Origin: Pseudomonas hamedanensis
GTDB lineage: Bacteria > Pseudomonadota > Gammaproteobacteria > Pseudomonadales > Pseudomonadaceae
Length of the DNA: 64,000 nucleotides
Direction: 5' to 3'
Assembly (NCBI RefSeq): GCF_014268595.2
Contig: NZ_CP077091.1
Location: 1,944,501 to 2,008,500, forward strand
Shown here: in pieces, positions 57,474 to 64,000 of the stretch
How the letters are laid out: each line of letters opens with the position of its first letter
Numbering within the stretch: position 1 is the stretch's first letter
Program-made: the position numbers and the translations under genes
The notes under the pieces: generated by a model
Told to the model about the DNA's origin: nothing
The model's input: only the letters and a program-made list of their open reading frames with translations
Databases searched by the model: none

Positions 57474-57627
57474 CGAATCCTTCCTTCCGTGCGTTCTGAT
57501 ACCGGTTTATCGGCCGCCGGGGCTGCGGCTTTATGCCTGTAGGACAACGTCGTTGCACGCTGGCCTGAATGTCCTCCCGTGAGTTACCCTTACGGCTTAT
57601 GTGTGTTTTCCCACAAGGATTTAAGAA

Positions 57628-58362
57628 ATGTCCGAGCCAGTTAAACTGCGCGCTCACAACCAGGCCCATTGCAAGGATTGCAGCCTGGCCCCTCTCTGCC
57701 TGCCACTTTCTTTGAATCTGGAAGACATGGATGCGCTGGACGAAATCGTTAAACGCGGCCGCCCGTTGAAAAAGGGCGAGTTCCTGTTCCGTCAGGGCGA
57801 CACGTTCGATTCCGTTTATGCAGTACGCTCCGGCGCCCTGAAGACCTTCAGCCTCAGCGACGGCGGCGAGGAGCAACTGACGGGTTTCCACTTGCCGAGC
57901 GAACTGGTCGGACTGTCCGGTATGGACACAGAGAAACACCCGGTGTCGGCTCAAGCGCTGGAGACGACCTCGGTCTGCGAAATCCCCTTCGAACGTCTTG
58001 ATGAACTGGCCTTGCAACTGCCGCAACTGCGCCGTCAGTTGATGCGCGTGATGAGCCGTGAGATCCGCGACGACCAGCAAATGATGTTGCTGCTGTCGAA
58101 GAAAACCGCCGACGAGCGCATCGCCACCTTCCTCGTCAACCTGTCGGCGCGCTTCCGTGCCCGCGGCTTCTCGGCCAATCAGTTCCGCCTGAGCATGTCG
58201 CGCAATGAAATCGGCAACTACCTGGGCCTGGCGGTGGAAACCGTGTCGCGGGTGTTCACGCGCTTCCAGCAGAACGAGCTGATCGCCGCCGAGGGCAAAG
58301 AGATCCACATCCTCGACCCGATTCAGCTGTGCGCCCTGGCCGGTGGCTCGATCGACGGCTGA
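57628..58362 (+). CDS. anr: Anaerobic regulator Anr (FNR/CRP family)
   Basis: Oxygen-sensing activator of 244 residues. The 4Fe-4S ligands are Cys15, Cys18, Cys24 and Cys117, matching the FNR pattern. The cyclic-nucleotide-type fold spans about 25-150. The recognition helix [10 protein letters not shown] near residues 209-218 carries the Glu, Ser and Arg that read TTGAT half-sites. It starts at 57628 with AAGGA upstream. Likely targets in this window are hemN (perfect box) and perhaps the ccoG and cco operons. Confidence 0.96.
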   Translation: MSEPVKLRAHNQAHCKDCSLAPLCLPLSLNLEDMDALDEIVKRGRPLKKGEFLFRQGDTFDSVYAVRSGALKTFSLSDGGEEQLTGFHLPSELVGLSGMDTEKHPVSAQALETTSVCEIPFERLDELALQLPQLRRQLMRVMSREIRDDQQMMLLLSKKTADERIATFLVNLSARFRARGFSANQFRLSMSRNEIGNYLGLAVETVSRVFTRFQQNELIAAEGKEIHILDPIQLCALAGGSIDG

Positions 58363-58367
58363 TCACG

Positions 58368-58401
58368 ACCCGCGGTTGAGCGAATCGTTTCAGCCGCGGG
58401 T
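58368..58401 (+). terminator. Inverted repeat between anr and apt
   Basis: ACCCGCGG at 58368-58375 and CCGCGGGT at 58394-58401, with an 18-base loop. There is no T-run, so it may instead be an operator or attenuator; TATACT at 58401-58406 could be the apt -10 box. Confidence 0.4.
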
Positions 58402-58437
58402 ATACTGCGCCGTTTGCAGCCCTGCCAGGACACCCCG

Positions 58438-58986
58438 ATGGTCTTCGACTCCTTCGACATCAAATCCCTGATCCGCCCCGTGATCGACTTCCCGAAACCG
58501 GGTGTGATCTTTCGCGACATTACCCCACTGTTCCAGTCGCCAACGGCCCTGCGCCTGGTGATGGACAGCTTCGCCCACCGCTATGTCGAAGCCGACTTCA
58601 CCCACATCGGTGCGATGGATGCCCGTGGTTTTCTGATCGGTTCGGTATTGGCCTATCAGTTGAACAAGCCGCTGGTGCTGTTCCGCAAACAGGGCAAACT
58701 GCCGGCCGACGTGCTGGCCGAAGGTTACGCGACCGAATACGGCGAAGCGTTTCTGGAAGTCCACGCCGACAGCCTGTGCGAAGGCGATTCGGTGGTGATG
58801 TTCGATGATTTGATCGCCACCGGCGGCACGCTGATCGCAGCGGCCAATCTGATTCGCCGCATGGGTGCGCGCGTGCATGAAGCGGCGGCGATTATCGACT
58901 TGCCAGAGTTGCAAGGTTCGCAGCGACTTGAGGATATGGGCATTCCTACCTTCTGCCTGACGCAGTTCGCGTTGACCGACAAATAA
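58438..58986 (+). CDS. apt: Adenine phosphoribosyltransferase
   Basis: Purine salvage enzyme of 182 residues, making AMP from adenine and PRPP. The PRPP-binding motif [14 protein letters not shown] is near residues 120-133, and the N-terminal [14 protein letters not shown] hallmark is present. I use the ATG at 58438 (MVFDSFDIK), which gives the usual family length. The gene lies downstream of anr, as in other pseudomonads. Confidence 0.95.
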   Translation: MVFDSFDIKSLIRPVIDFPKPGVIFRDITPLFQSPTALRLVMDSFAHRYVEADFTHIGAMDARGFLIGSVLAYQLNKPLVLFRKQGKLPADVLAEGYATEYGEAFLEVHADSLCEGDSVVMFDDLIATGGTLIAAANLIRRMGARVHEAAAIIDLPELQGSQRLEDMGIPTFCLTQFALTDK

Positions 58987-59005
58987 GCAGCGCCCTTCTA
59001 GCCGC

Positions 59006-59073
59006 CATCGCGAGCAGGCTCACTCCTACAAGTTGGAACGCATTCCCCTGTAGGAGTGAGCCTGCTCGCGATG
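59006..59073. repeat. REP-type palindromic pair, 25-bp perfect arms
   Basis: Arms 59006-59030 and 59049-59073 (core CGCGAGCAGGCTCACTCC and complement) with an 18-base spacer, between the convergent apt and acyl-CoA dehydrogenase genes. Possible bidirectional terminator. Confidence 0.88.
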
Positions 59074-59097
59074 GGGCCGGCAGCTACACCGCAAAAC

Positions 59098-60246
59098 TTA
59101 AAGCCCCATCTGCTTGCTGATGATTTCGTTCATCACCTCACGCGTCCCGCCGCCAATCGACAGGATGCGGTTATCCCGATACAGCCGCTCCACCAGGCTT
59201 TCGCGCATGTAACCCAGCCCGCCAAGAATCTGCACCGCCTCCGTGGTGATGCGGTCCGAGGTGTCGGTGGCGAAGTTCTTAGCCATGGAAATTTCCTTGA
59301 TCACACTCTGCCCCGCCGCCATCTTCGCCGCTTGCCGATAAGTGAACTCCCGCGACACTTCCAGCGCCGTGGCCATCTCGGCGAGGCGATGCTTGATCAC
59401 CTGAAATTTGCTGATCGGCTTGCCAAACGCCTCGCGCTCGCGCGCCCATTTCAGGCTCTGTTCCAGCGCCAGTTGCGAAGTCATGTTTGCCATCAGCGCC
59501 AGCGCCAGACGTTCGCTCTGGAAATTGCCCATGATGCAAGCGAAGCCCATGTTCTCGGCGCCGATCAGATTGCCTACAGGCACGCGGCAGTCATCAAAGA
59601 ATAATTCAGCGGTGTCCGACGCCCACCAGCCCATTTTCTTCAACTGCCGGCCGACGGTGAAACCTGGCGTGCCCTTCTCAATCAGCAACAGGCTGATGCC
59701 GCCGAACCCCGGCGCGCCGGTACGCACCGCAACGGTGTAGAAATCGGCGCGCACGCCACTGGTAATAAAGGTTTTGCTGCCGCTGACCCGGTAGAAATCG
59801 CCGTCACGCACGGCGCGGGTTTGCAGATTCGCGACGTCGGAGCCGCCACCCGGTTCGGTGACTGCCAGGGCGCTGATTTTTTCGCCGCTGAGCACTGGCG
59901 GCACGACCCGCTCGCGAACCTCGGGCTGCGCCCATTTGACGATCGGCGGCAGGCCGATGTCCAGCGAGCCCAGACCGGCCACGAGGCCACCGGAGCCGCA
60001 GCGCATCAGTTCTTCACTGGCGGCGATCTTGGCGAACAGATCGCCTTCATGGCTGCCGCCCAGGGCTTCTGGGTAGCCGATGCCGAGGATGCCCGCAGCG
60101 CCCGCCTTCAGGTACAGCTCGCGGGGAAAACTTTCGGCTTCTTCCCACTGATCAATGTCCGGCAGGATCTCGCGCTCGACGAAACGTCTGACGCTGGCGC
60201 GGACCAATTGGTGGCTGGGGTCGAAGTATTCCTGAAAGGCAGGCAT
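59098..60246 (-). CDS. Acyl-CoA dehydrogenase family protein
   Basis: Flavoenzyme of 382 residues with the FAD-binding signature ALAVTEPGGGSD near 126-137 and the C-terminal GGLGYMRESLVERLYRD segment. The usual MCAD-type catalytic Glu position in YEGT is Gly here (SIGGGTREVM). A Glu in SERLALA (residue 245) sits where isovaleryl-CoA dehydrogenase has its base, so a branched or otherwise unusual acyl-CoA substrate is plausible. It follows recR on the same strand, as its likely homologue does in P. aeruginosa. Confidence 0.88.
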   Translation of the reverse strand: MPAFQEYFDPSHQLVRASVRRFVEREILPDIDQWEEAESFPRELYLKAGAAGILGIGYPEALGGSHEGDLFAKIAASEELMRCGSGGLVAGLGSLDIGLPPIVKWAQPEVRERVVPPVLSGEKISALAVTEPGGGSDVANLQTRAVRDGDFYRVSGSKTFITSGVRADFYTVAVRTGAPGFGGISLLLIEKGTPGFTVGRQLKKMGWWASDTAELFFDDCRVPVGNLIGAENMGFACIMGNFQSERLALALMANMTSQLALEQSLKWAREREAFGKPISKFQVIKHRLAEMATALEVSREFTYRQAAKMAAGQSVIKEISMAKNFATDTSDRITTEAVQILGGLGYMRESLVERLYRDNRILSIGGGTREVMNEIISKQMGL

Positions 60247-60340
60247 GGGCGAGCTCCACGGAAGGGTTCGCCGACGTTAACCGAGCGCTTGCTTGGTTTT
60301 CAATGAAATTGTTTTTCGAGTCTCGGGGACCGAGTCGCGG

Positions 60341-60409
60341 CTATCGCGAGCAGGCTCACTCCTACAGGGGAACGCATTTCAATTGTAGGAGTGAGCCTGC
60401 TCGCGATAG
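60341..60409. repeat. REP-type palindromic pair, 26-bp perfect arms
   Basis: Arms 60341-60366 and 60384-60409 (core CGCGAGCAGGCTCACTCC) with a 17-base spacer, between recR and the acyl-CoA dehydrogenase gene. Confidence 0.88.
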
Positions 60410-60431
60410 GGCCAGAACAGGCGATAGAGAT

Positions 60432-61034
60432 TTACAAGGCGATAGGCTTGCGCCCGGCAAACGAATGCGCCAGCGTCCCGCCGTCGACCAGCTCCAGCTC
60501 TCCGCCCAACGGCACGCCATGGGCAATGCGCGAAGCGATCAAGCCTTTGTTGCTGAGCAACTGCGCGATGTAGTGCGCTGTCGCCTCGCCTTCCACGGTC
60601 GGGTTGGTCGCGAGGATGACCTCGGTAAACGTCCCTGCCTCTTCAATCCGCGCCATCAGTTGCGGAATGCCGATTGCTTCGGGCCCCAATCCATCAAGCG
60701 GCGACAAATGCCCCTTGAGCACAAAATAACGGCCACGGAACCCGGTCTGCTCGACCGCGTAAACATCCATCGGCCCTTCGACCACGCACAGCAGCGTGTC
60801 GTCGCGCCGGCTGTCGGCGCATTGCGGGCAGAGGTCGTCTTCGGTCAGCGTGCGGCACTGGCGGCAGTGGCCGACCCCTTCCATCGCCTGGCTCAGGGCC
60901 TGGGCCAGGCGCGTGCCGCCGCTGCGGTCGCGTTCGAGCAACTGCAACGCCATGCGCTGGGCGGTTTTCTGACCCACGCCCGGCAAGGTGCGCAGGGCGT
61001 CGATCAGTTGGCGAATCAAAGGGCTGAAGCTCAT
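60432..61034 (-). CDS. recR: Recombination mediator RecR
   Basis: DNA repair protein of 200 residues that acts with RecO/RecF to load RecA at gaps. It has an N-terminal helix-hairpin-helix ([16 protein letters not shown]), a four-Cys zinc finger ([16 protein letters not shown] near 57-72) and a Toprim domain with VVEGPMD near 84-90. Full length. In many bacteria it follows ybaB directly; here an oxidoreductase gene lies between. Confidence 0.96.
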   Translation of the reverse strand: MSFSPLIRQLIDALRTLPGVGQKTAQRMALQLLERDRSGGTRLAQALSQAMEGVGHCRQCRTLTEDDLCPQCADSRRDDTLLCVVEGPMDVYAVEQTGFRGRYFVLKGHLSPLDGLGPEAIGIPQLMARIEEAGTFTEVILATNPTVEGEATAHYIAQLLSNKGLIASRIAHGVPLGGELELVDGGTLAHSFAGRKPIAL

Positions 61035-61100
61035 GGTTAAACAGTCCGACTAAACAACGAGACGCGGTTTATACCCGCGCCTCCGGCCAGCGTCAAATCC

Positions 61101-62135
61101 TCAGTTCTGGGCGACCCGGACCACCAGTTTGCCGAAGTTGCGTCCCTCCAGCAGACCGATAAACGCTTCAGGCGCCTGCTCCAGGCCTTCGACCACGTCC
61201 TCGCGGAATTTGACCTTGCCATCGCGCACCCACGGCACCATGTGGCTGATGAATTCCGGCTGGCGATCGCCGTAGTCATCGAACACGATAAAGCCCTGGA
61301 TGCGCACCCGCTTGGTCAACAGCGTGCGTTGCAGCAACGGCAGGCGATCCGGGCCTTTGGGAGTTTCCGAGGCGTTGTAACCGGCAATCAGACCGCACAG
61401 CGGAACGCGCGCCTTGGGATTGAGCAGCGGCACGACAGCGTCGAAGACATGACCACCGACATTTTCGAAATAGATGTCGATGCCCTCGGGGCAGGCCTTG
61501 GCCAGTTGTTCGGCAAAGTCTGCCGCCTTGTGGTCGATGCACGCGTCGAAACCCAGCTCTTCAACCACGTATCTGCATTTCTCGGCACCGCCGGCCACAC
61601 CGACGACGCGCAAGCCCTTGATCTTCGCCACCTGACCGACCACCGAGCCGACAGCACCGGACGCTGCGGCCACCACCAGCGTTTCGCCTTCTTTTGGCTG
61701 GCCGATGTCCATCAGGCCCATGTAGGCGGTCATGCCTGGCATACCCAGCACGCCGAGGGCCATCGACGGGCTCGGCAGGCCGGCCGGGATCGGCATGATG
61801 TTGCGTCCGTCGCTGATGCTGTGGCTTTGCCAGCCGGTCGCGCCAACCACCAGGTCACCGGCATGGAATTTCGGATGATTGGAGCGTTCCACCCGGCTGA
61901 CCGCTCCACCGGTCATGACTTCGCCGATTTGCACCGGAGCCGCGTAGGACGGTGCATCGCTCATGCGCCCGCGCATGTACGGATCGAGCGACAGGTACAG
62001 GGTTTTCAGCAGCACCTGACCGTCCTGCAGGTCCGGCAAAGCTTCGCGCTCCAGGCGAAAGTTTTCCGGCGTCGGCGCGCCGGTCGGGCGCGAGGCGAGG
62101 ACGAAGCGTTGATTGAGGGTGAGAGGGTCGGACAT
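61101..62135 (-). CDS. NADP-dependent MDR oxidoreductase (curcumin reductase CurA/LTB4-type)
   Basis: Zinc-free medium-chain reductase of 344 residues. The NADP-binding motif AAASGAVGSVVGQ is near residues 157-169. N-terminal NQRFVLASRP and the YLSLDPYMRGRM segment are hallmarks of the leukotriene B4 dehydrogenase/CurA family, which reduces alpha,beta-unsaturated ketones. The start at 62135 has an AGGAGACGC site. It lies between ybaB and recR and is preceded by a terminator and repeats, so it is probably transcribed on its own. Confidence 0.88.
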   Translation of the reverse strand: MSDPLTLNQRFVLASRPTGAPTPENFRLEREALPDLQDGQVLLKTLYLSLDPYMRGRMSDAPSYAAPVQIGEVMTGGAVSRVERSNHPKFHAGDLVVGATGWQSHSISDGRNIMPIPAGLPSPSMALGVLGMPGMTAYMGLMDIGQPKEGETLVVAAASGAVGSVVGQVAKIKGLRVVGVAGGAEKCRYVVEELGFDACIDHKAADFAEQLAKACPEGIDIYFENVGGHVFDAVVPLLNPKARVPLCGLIAGYNASETPKGPDRLPLLQRTLLTKRVRIQGFIVFDDYGDRQPEFISHMVPWVRDGKVKFREDVVEGLEQAPEAFIGLLEGRNFGKLVVRVAQN

Positions 62136-62233
62136 GTCAGCGTCTCCTGTAATGGGAATTGGGCGGTATAGGGAGCAGACCTTTGCAGCGGTGCTGTGTT
62201 CGATGTTTCTGCAGTTGTGACCGAGGCGCCCCC

Positions 62234-62372
62234 CTTCGCGAGCAGGCTCGCCCCCACTGATCGTTCCCGCGCTCTGCGTGGGAATGCCTCAAGGGACGCT
62301 CCGCGTTCCAGCTTGCGATTGGGACGGGGAGCGTCCCGGGCTGCATTCCCACGCAGAGCATGGGAACGATCA
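62234..62372. repeat. REP-type unit plus nested palindrome
   Basis: A single REP-like arm (CTTCGCGAGCAGGCTCGCCCC, 62234-62254) abuts a nested palindrome: outer arms TGATCGTTCCCGCGCTCTGCG and an imperfect inverse ending at 62372, with an inner GGGACGCTCCGCG / GGGGAGCGTCCC pair. It is related to the element between ccoH and ccoI. Confidence 0.75.
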
Positions 62373-62388
62373 GCGTCGCGCAGAAACA

Positions 62389-62417
62389 AAAATGCCAGGC
62401 GCAAGGCCTGGCATTTT
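62389..62417 (-). terminator. Terminator after ybaB (bidirectional)
   Basis: 12-base stem AAAATGCCAGGC / GCCTGGCATTTT with a 5-base loop and A/T runs on both sides. It should end the dnaX-ybaB transcript on the minus strand. Confidence 0.85.
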
Positions 62418-62446
62418 GTGTAGCTCATCTGTCGCCGGATGGCGAA

Positions 62447-62785
62447 TCAGAACGGCAGTTTCATCCCCGCGGGCAGGTTCATGCCGGCGGTCATGCTGCC
62501 CATTTTTTCCTGGCTATTGGCTTCGATCTTGCGCACGGCGTCATTGACGGCGGCGGCGACCACAGCTTCTAGCATCTCTTTGTCGTCTTCGCTCAGGCCT
62601 TCGACCAGGCTTGGGTCGATGCTGACACTTTTGACGTCGTGACGCCCGGTCATCACCACGGTGACCATATCGCCGCCGGCCTTGCCGGTGACTTCGGCGT
62701 TGGCCAGTTCTTCCTGCATCTTGGCCATTTTTTCCTGCATCTGCTGCGCCTGCTTCATCAGGCCGGCCATGCCACCTTTCATCAT
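62447..62785 (-). CDS. ybaB: YbaB/EbfC nucleoid-associated protein
   Basis: DNA-binding protein of 112 residues, starting [20 protein letters not shown] at 62785 with GAGGTGA upstream. It has a long N-terminal helix and central [20 protein letters not shown] typical of the family. An earlier in-frame start at 62815 has no ribosome site. It lies 68 bases after dnaX on the same strand. Confidence 0.94.
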   Translation of the reverse strand: MMKGGMAGLMKQAQQMQEKMAKMQEELANAEVTGKAGGDMVTVVMTGRHDVKSVSIDPSLVEGLSEDDKEMLEAVVAAAVNDAVRKIEANSQEKMGSMTAGMNLPAGMKLPF

Positions 62786-62853
62786 GGGAATCACCTCAAA
62801 AAGTACTTGGATCAAAACAGCGCCCGGCCAGCAAAGCCGAACGCCTTCAGTTA

Positions 62854-64000
62854 TTAGCCCTGAGTCACCAGGGCGTCGACAGGTTCAATAGTATCGTGTC
62901 GCACCACTGCACCGAACTGCTGGACCATTTGCTGGATGAACGGATCACCGTGGATCGATTCTTCCGCCTCGCGCTGTCGGTTGGCGCGTCGGCGGGACGC
63001 GGCCTGGGCGGGGGTTTCCTGCTCGGGCTTGATCAGCTCGATGGTCAGGGTCAGCGTGCGCTCGTGGAACTGGTTCAATGCATCATTCAGCCGGCGCTGT
63101 TGCGTGGCGTTGAATAACGCGCTGTGAGCCGGATCGAGGTGCATCAGCCAATGATCGCCATCGACCGCGATCAAGGTGCAGTTGGCGGCGATGCTGCCGG
63201 TCATGCCGGAAATCGGCAGTTTCGGGAACATTTCCAGCCATTGCAGGGCCAGACCGGTGGCCGGCGCGGCGGCCGGTTCCGGCTCGGGTTCCGGTGTCGG
63301 CTCGGCGGCGTGTTCGCTGGCCAATTCGTCGAGATAGCTGTAGGCCGAATCCATGTCCGGCTCGATGTAGTCTTCGTCCAGCGGCGGTTCGTCGTCCATG
63401 TCCATGCCCGGTGTGGCAGCATCGACGTCGGCGACCGACGGCTCGGGAATCGGCGCGGCAGCCCACTCCGGCGCATCCGGGACGACGCTGTCCGGGGTCG
63501 GCAGCGGCATCGGCGGCAACTCGGGTTGCTCGGCGGCGGTTTCCAGCACCGGTTCGACGGCCGGTTGCTGCACCGGCGCCGGCTCAGGCTCGGCTTCTAC
63601 CGGGTCGTTCCACGGCAGATCGACGGCAGCTTCGACAGCAACCGGCTCGGGCTCAGGTTCCGGTACAGGTTCAGCAACCGGCGCAACCGCTACTGGCTGA
63701 GGCGTCGGCGCGGTTATCGGTGCAGCCGGCGTCACGGGCGCAGGTGCCGGCGCAACCGCCGCAGCGACGACCGGGGCAGGCTTGGGCGCGGCAGCCACTG
63801 CGTTCGCGGAATCAACTGTGGCCTGGCTGATCCCCACTGGCTTTAGCGGTTGCCTAGGGGCGTCCGCGGTATCTGCCGGTCGGAACGCCAGCATCCGCAG
63901 CAAGACCATCTCGAAGCCACCGCGCGGGTCCGGCGCCAGCGGCAAGTCGCGGCGGCCGATCAGGCCCATCTGGTAATAGAACTGCACATCTTCGGCGGGC
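62854..64000 (-). CDS. dnaX: DNA polymerase III tau subunit, C-terminal part (5' end beyond window)
   Basis: Clamp-loader and replisome-organising subunit; the first part lies off the right edge. The visible 381 codons hold the end of the clamp-loader collar domain ([31 protein letters not shown]), a long Pro/Ala/Glu-rich linker (about 200 residues), and the C-terminal domain that binds polymerase alpha ([13 protein letters not shown] to the end). I see no A6G-type slippery run in the visible part, so an E. coli-style gamma form is not obvious. Confidence 0.95.
   Translation of the reverse strand, partial: PAEDVQFYYQMGLIGRRDLPLAPDPRGGFEMVLLRMLAFRPADTADAPRQPLKPVGISQATVDSANAVAAAPKPAPVVAAAVAPAPAPVTPAAPITAPTPQPVAVAPVAEPVPEPEPEPVAVEAAVDLPWNDPVEAEPEPAPVQQPAVEPVLETAAEQPELPPMPLPTPDSVVPDAPEWAAAPIPEPSVADVDAATPGMDMDDEPPLDEDYIEPDMDSAYSYLDELASEHAAEPTPEPEPEPAAAPATGLALQWLEMFPKLPISGMTGSIAANCTLIAVDGDHWLMHLDPAHSALFNATQQRRLNDALNQFHERTLTLTIELIKPEQETPAQAASRRRANRQREAEESIHGDPFIQQMVQQFGAVVRHDTIEPVDALVTQG

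Noticed and set aside
63124..63846. Plus-strand frame rich in Arg and Gly opposite dnaX
   Set aside because: It is the complement of the Pro/Ala/Glu-rich linker of the tau subunit.

Overview
The window looks like chromosome of a fluorescent Pseudomonas, most likely the P. fluorescens group. Supporting this are high GC, a pyoverdine-type NRPS locus, the tandem ccoNOQP operons followed by ccoGHIS, hemN, anr and apt, a dnaX/ybaB/recR region, and many Pseudomonas-style palindromic intergenic repeats built on a core like GAGCCTGCTCGCGA.

Region 1 (1-29844) is a siderophore locus. Three collinear NRPS genes on the minus strand (27590 down to 1, the last running off the window) make eight condensation domains and seven complete modules. 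Specificity pockets read by eye suggest D-Ser, a basic residue, D-Ala, Thr, a basic residue, Thr, D-Ser. The condensation subtypes agree with the three epimerase domains. The N-terminus of the largest protein and its four-module size match PvdI, so I call the genes pvdI, pvdJ and a pvdD-like gene. Upstream lie a type II thioesterase (pvdG-like, minus) and, divergently, an SCP2-cupin fusion protein (28711-29844). The fusion gene is preceded by an exact PvdS iron-starvation box (TAAAT-N16-CGT), which makes it the best candidate here for an undescribed pyoverdine-linked function.

Region 2 (29951-42377) is accessory and mixed. It holds an MFS transporter, an SDR dehydrogenase overlapping a GH15 glucanase, a two-gene unit of unknown function whose second member has a BRCT domain, a GlxA-type regulator divergent from a probable isonitrile hydratase (inhA), a CPBP membrane protease, an Aer-type receptor, a DUF6124-like small protein with a long structured leader, two inverted copies of an intergenic repeat, and an alpha/beta hydrolase.

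Region 3 (42468-58986) is the microaerobic respiration block. It has two tandem cbb3 oxidase operons (ccoNOQP twice), a small unknown ORF, the assembly operon ccoGHIS with a TauE/DsbD-like membrane protein, hemN behind a perfect Anr box (TTGAT-GCAA-ATCAA), anr itself, and apt. Aer, the oxidases, their copper/heme assembly factors, oxygen-independent heme synthesis and the oxygen-sensing regulator together form a low-oxygen module.

Region 4 (59098-64000) is on the minus strand: an acyl-CoA dehydrogenase, recR, an NADP-dependent MDR oxidoreductase, ybaB and the 3' part of dnaX. The oxidoreductase, a terminator and a palindromic repeat separate ybaB from recR. I saw no tRNA, rRNA, CRISPR array, transposase or prophage structural genes.
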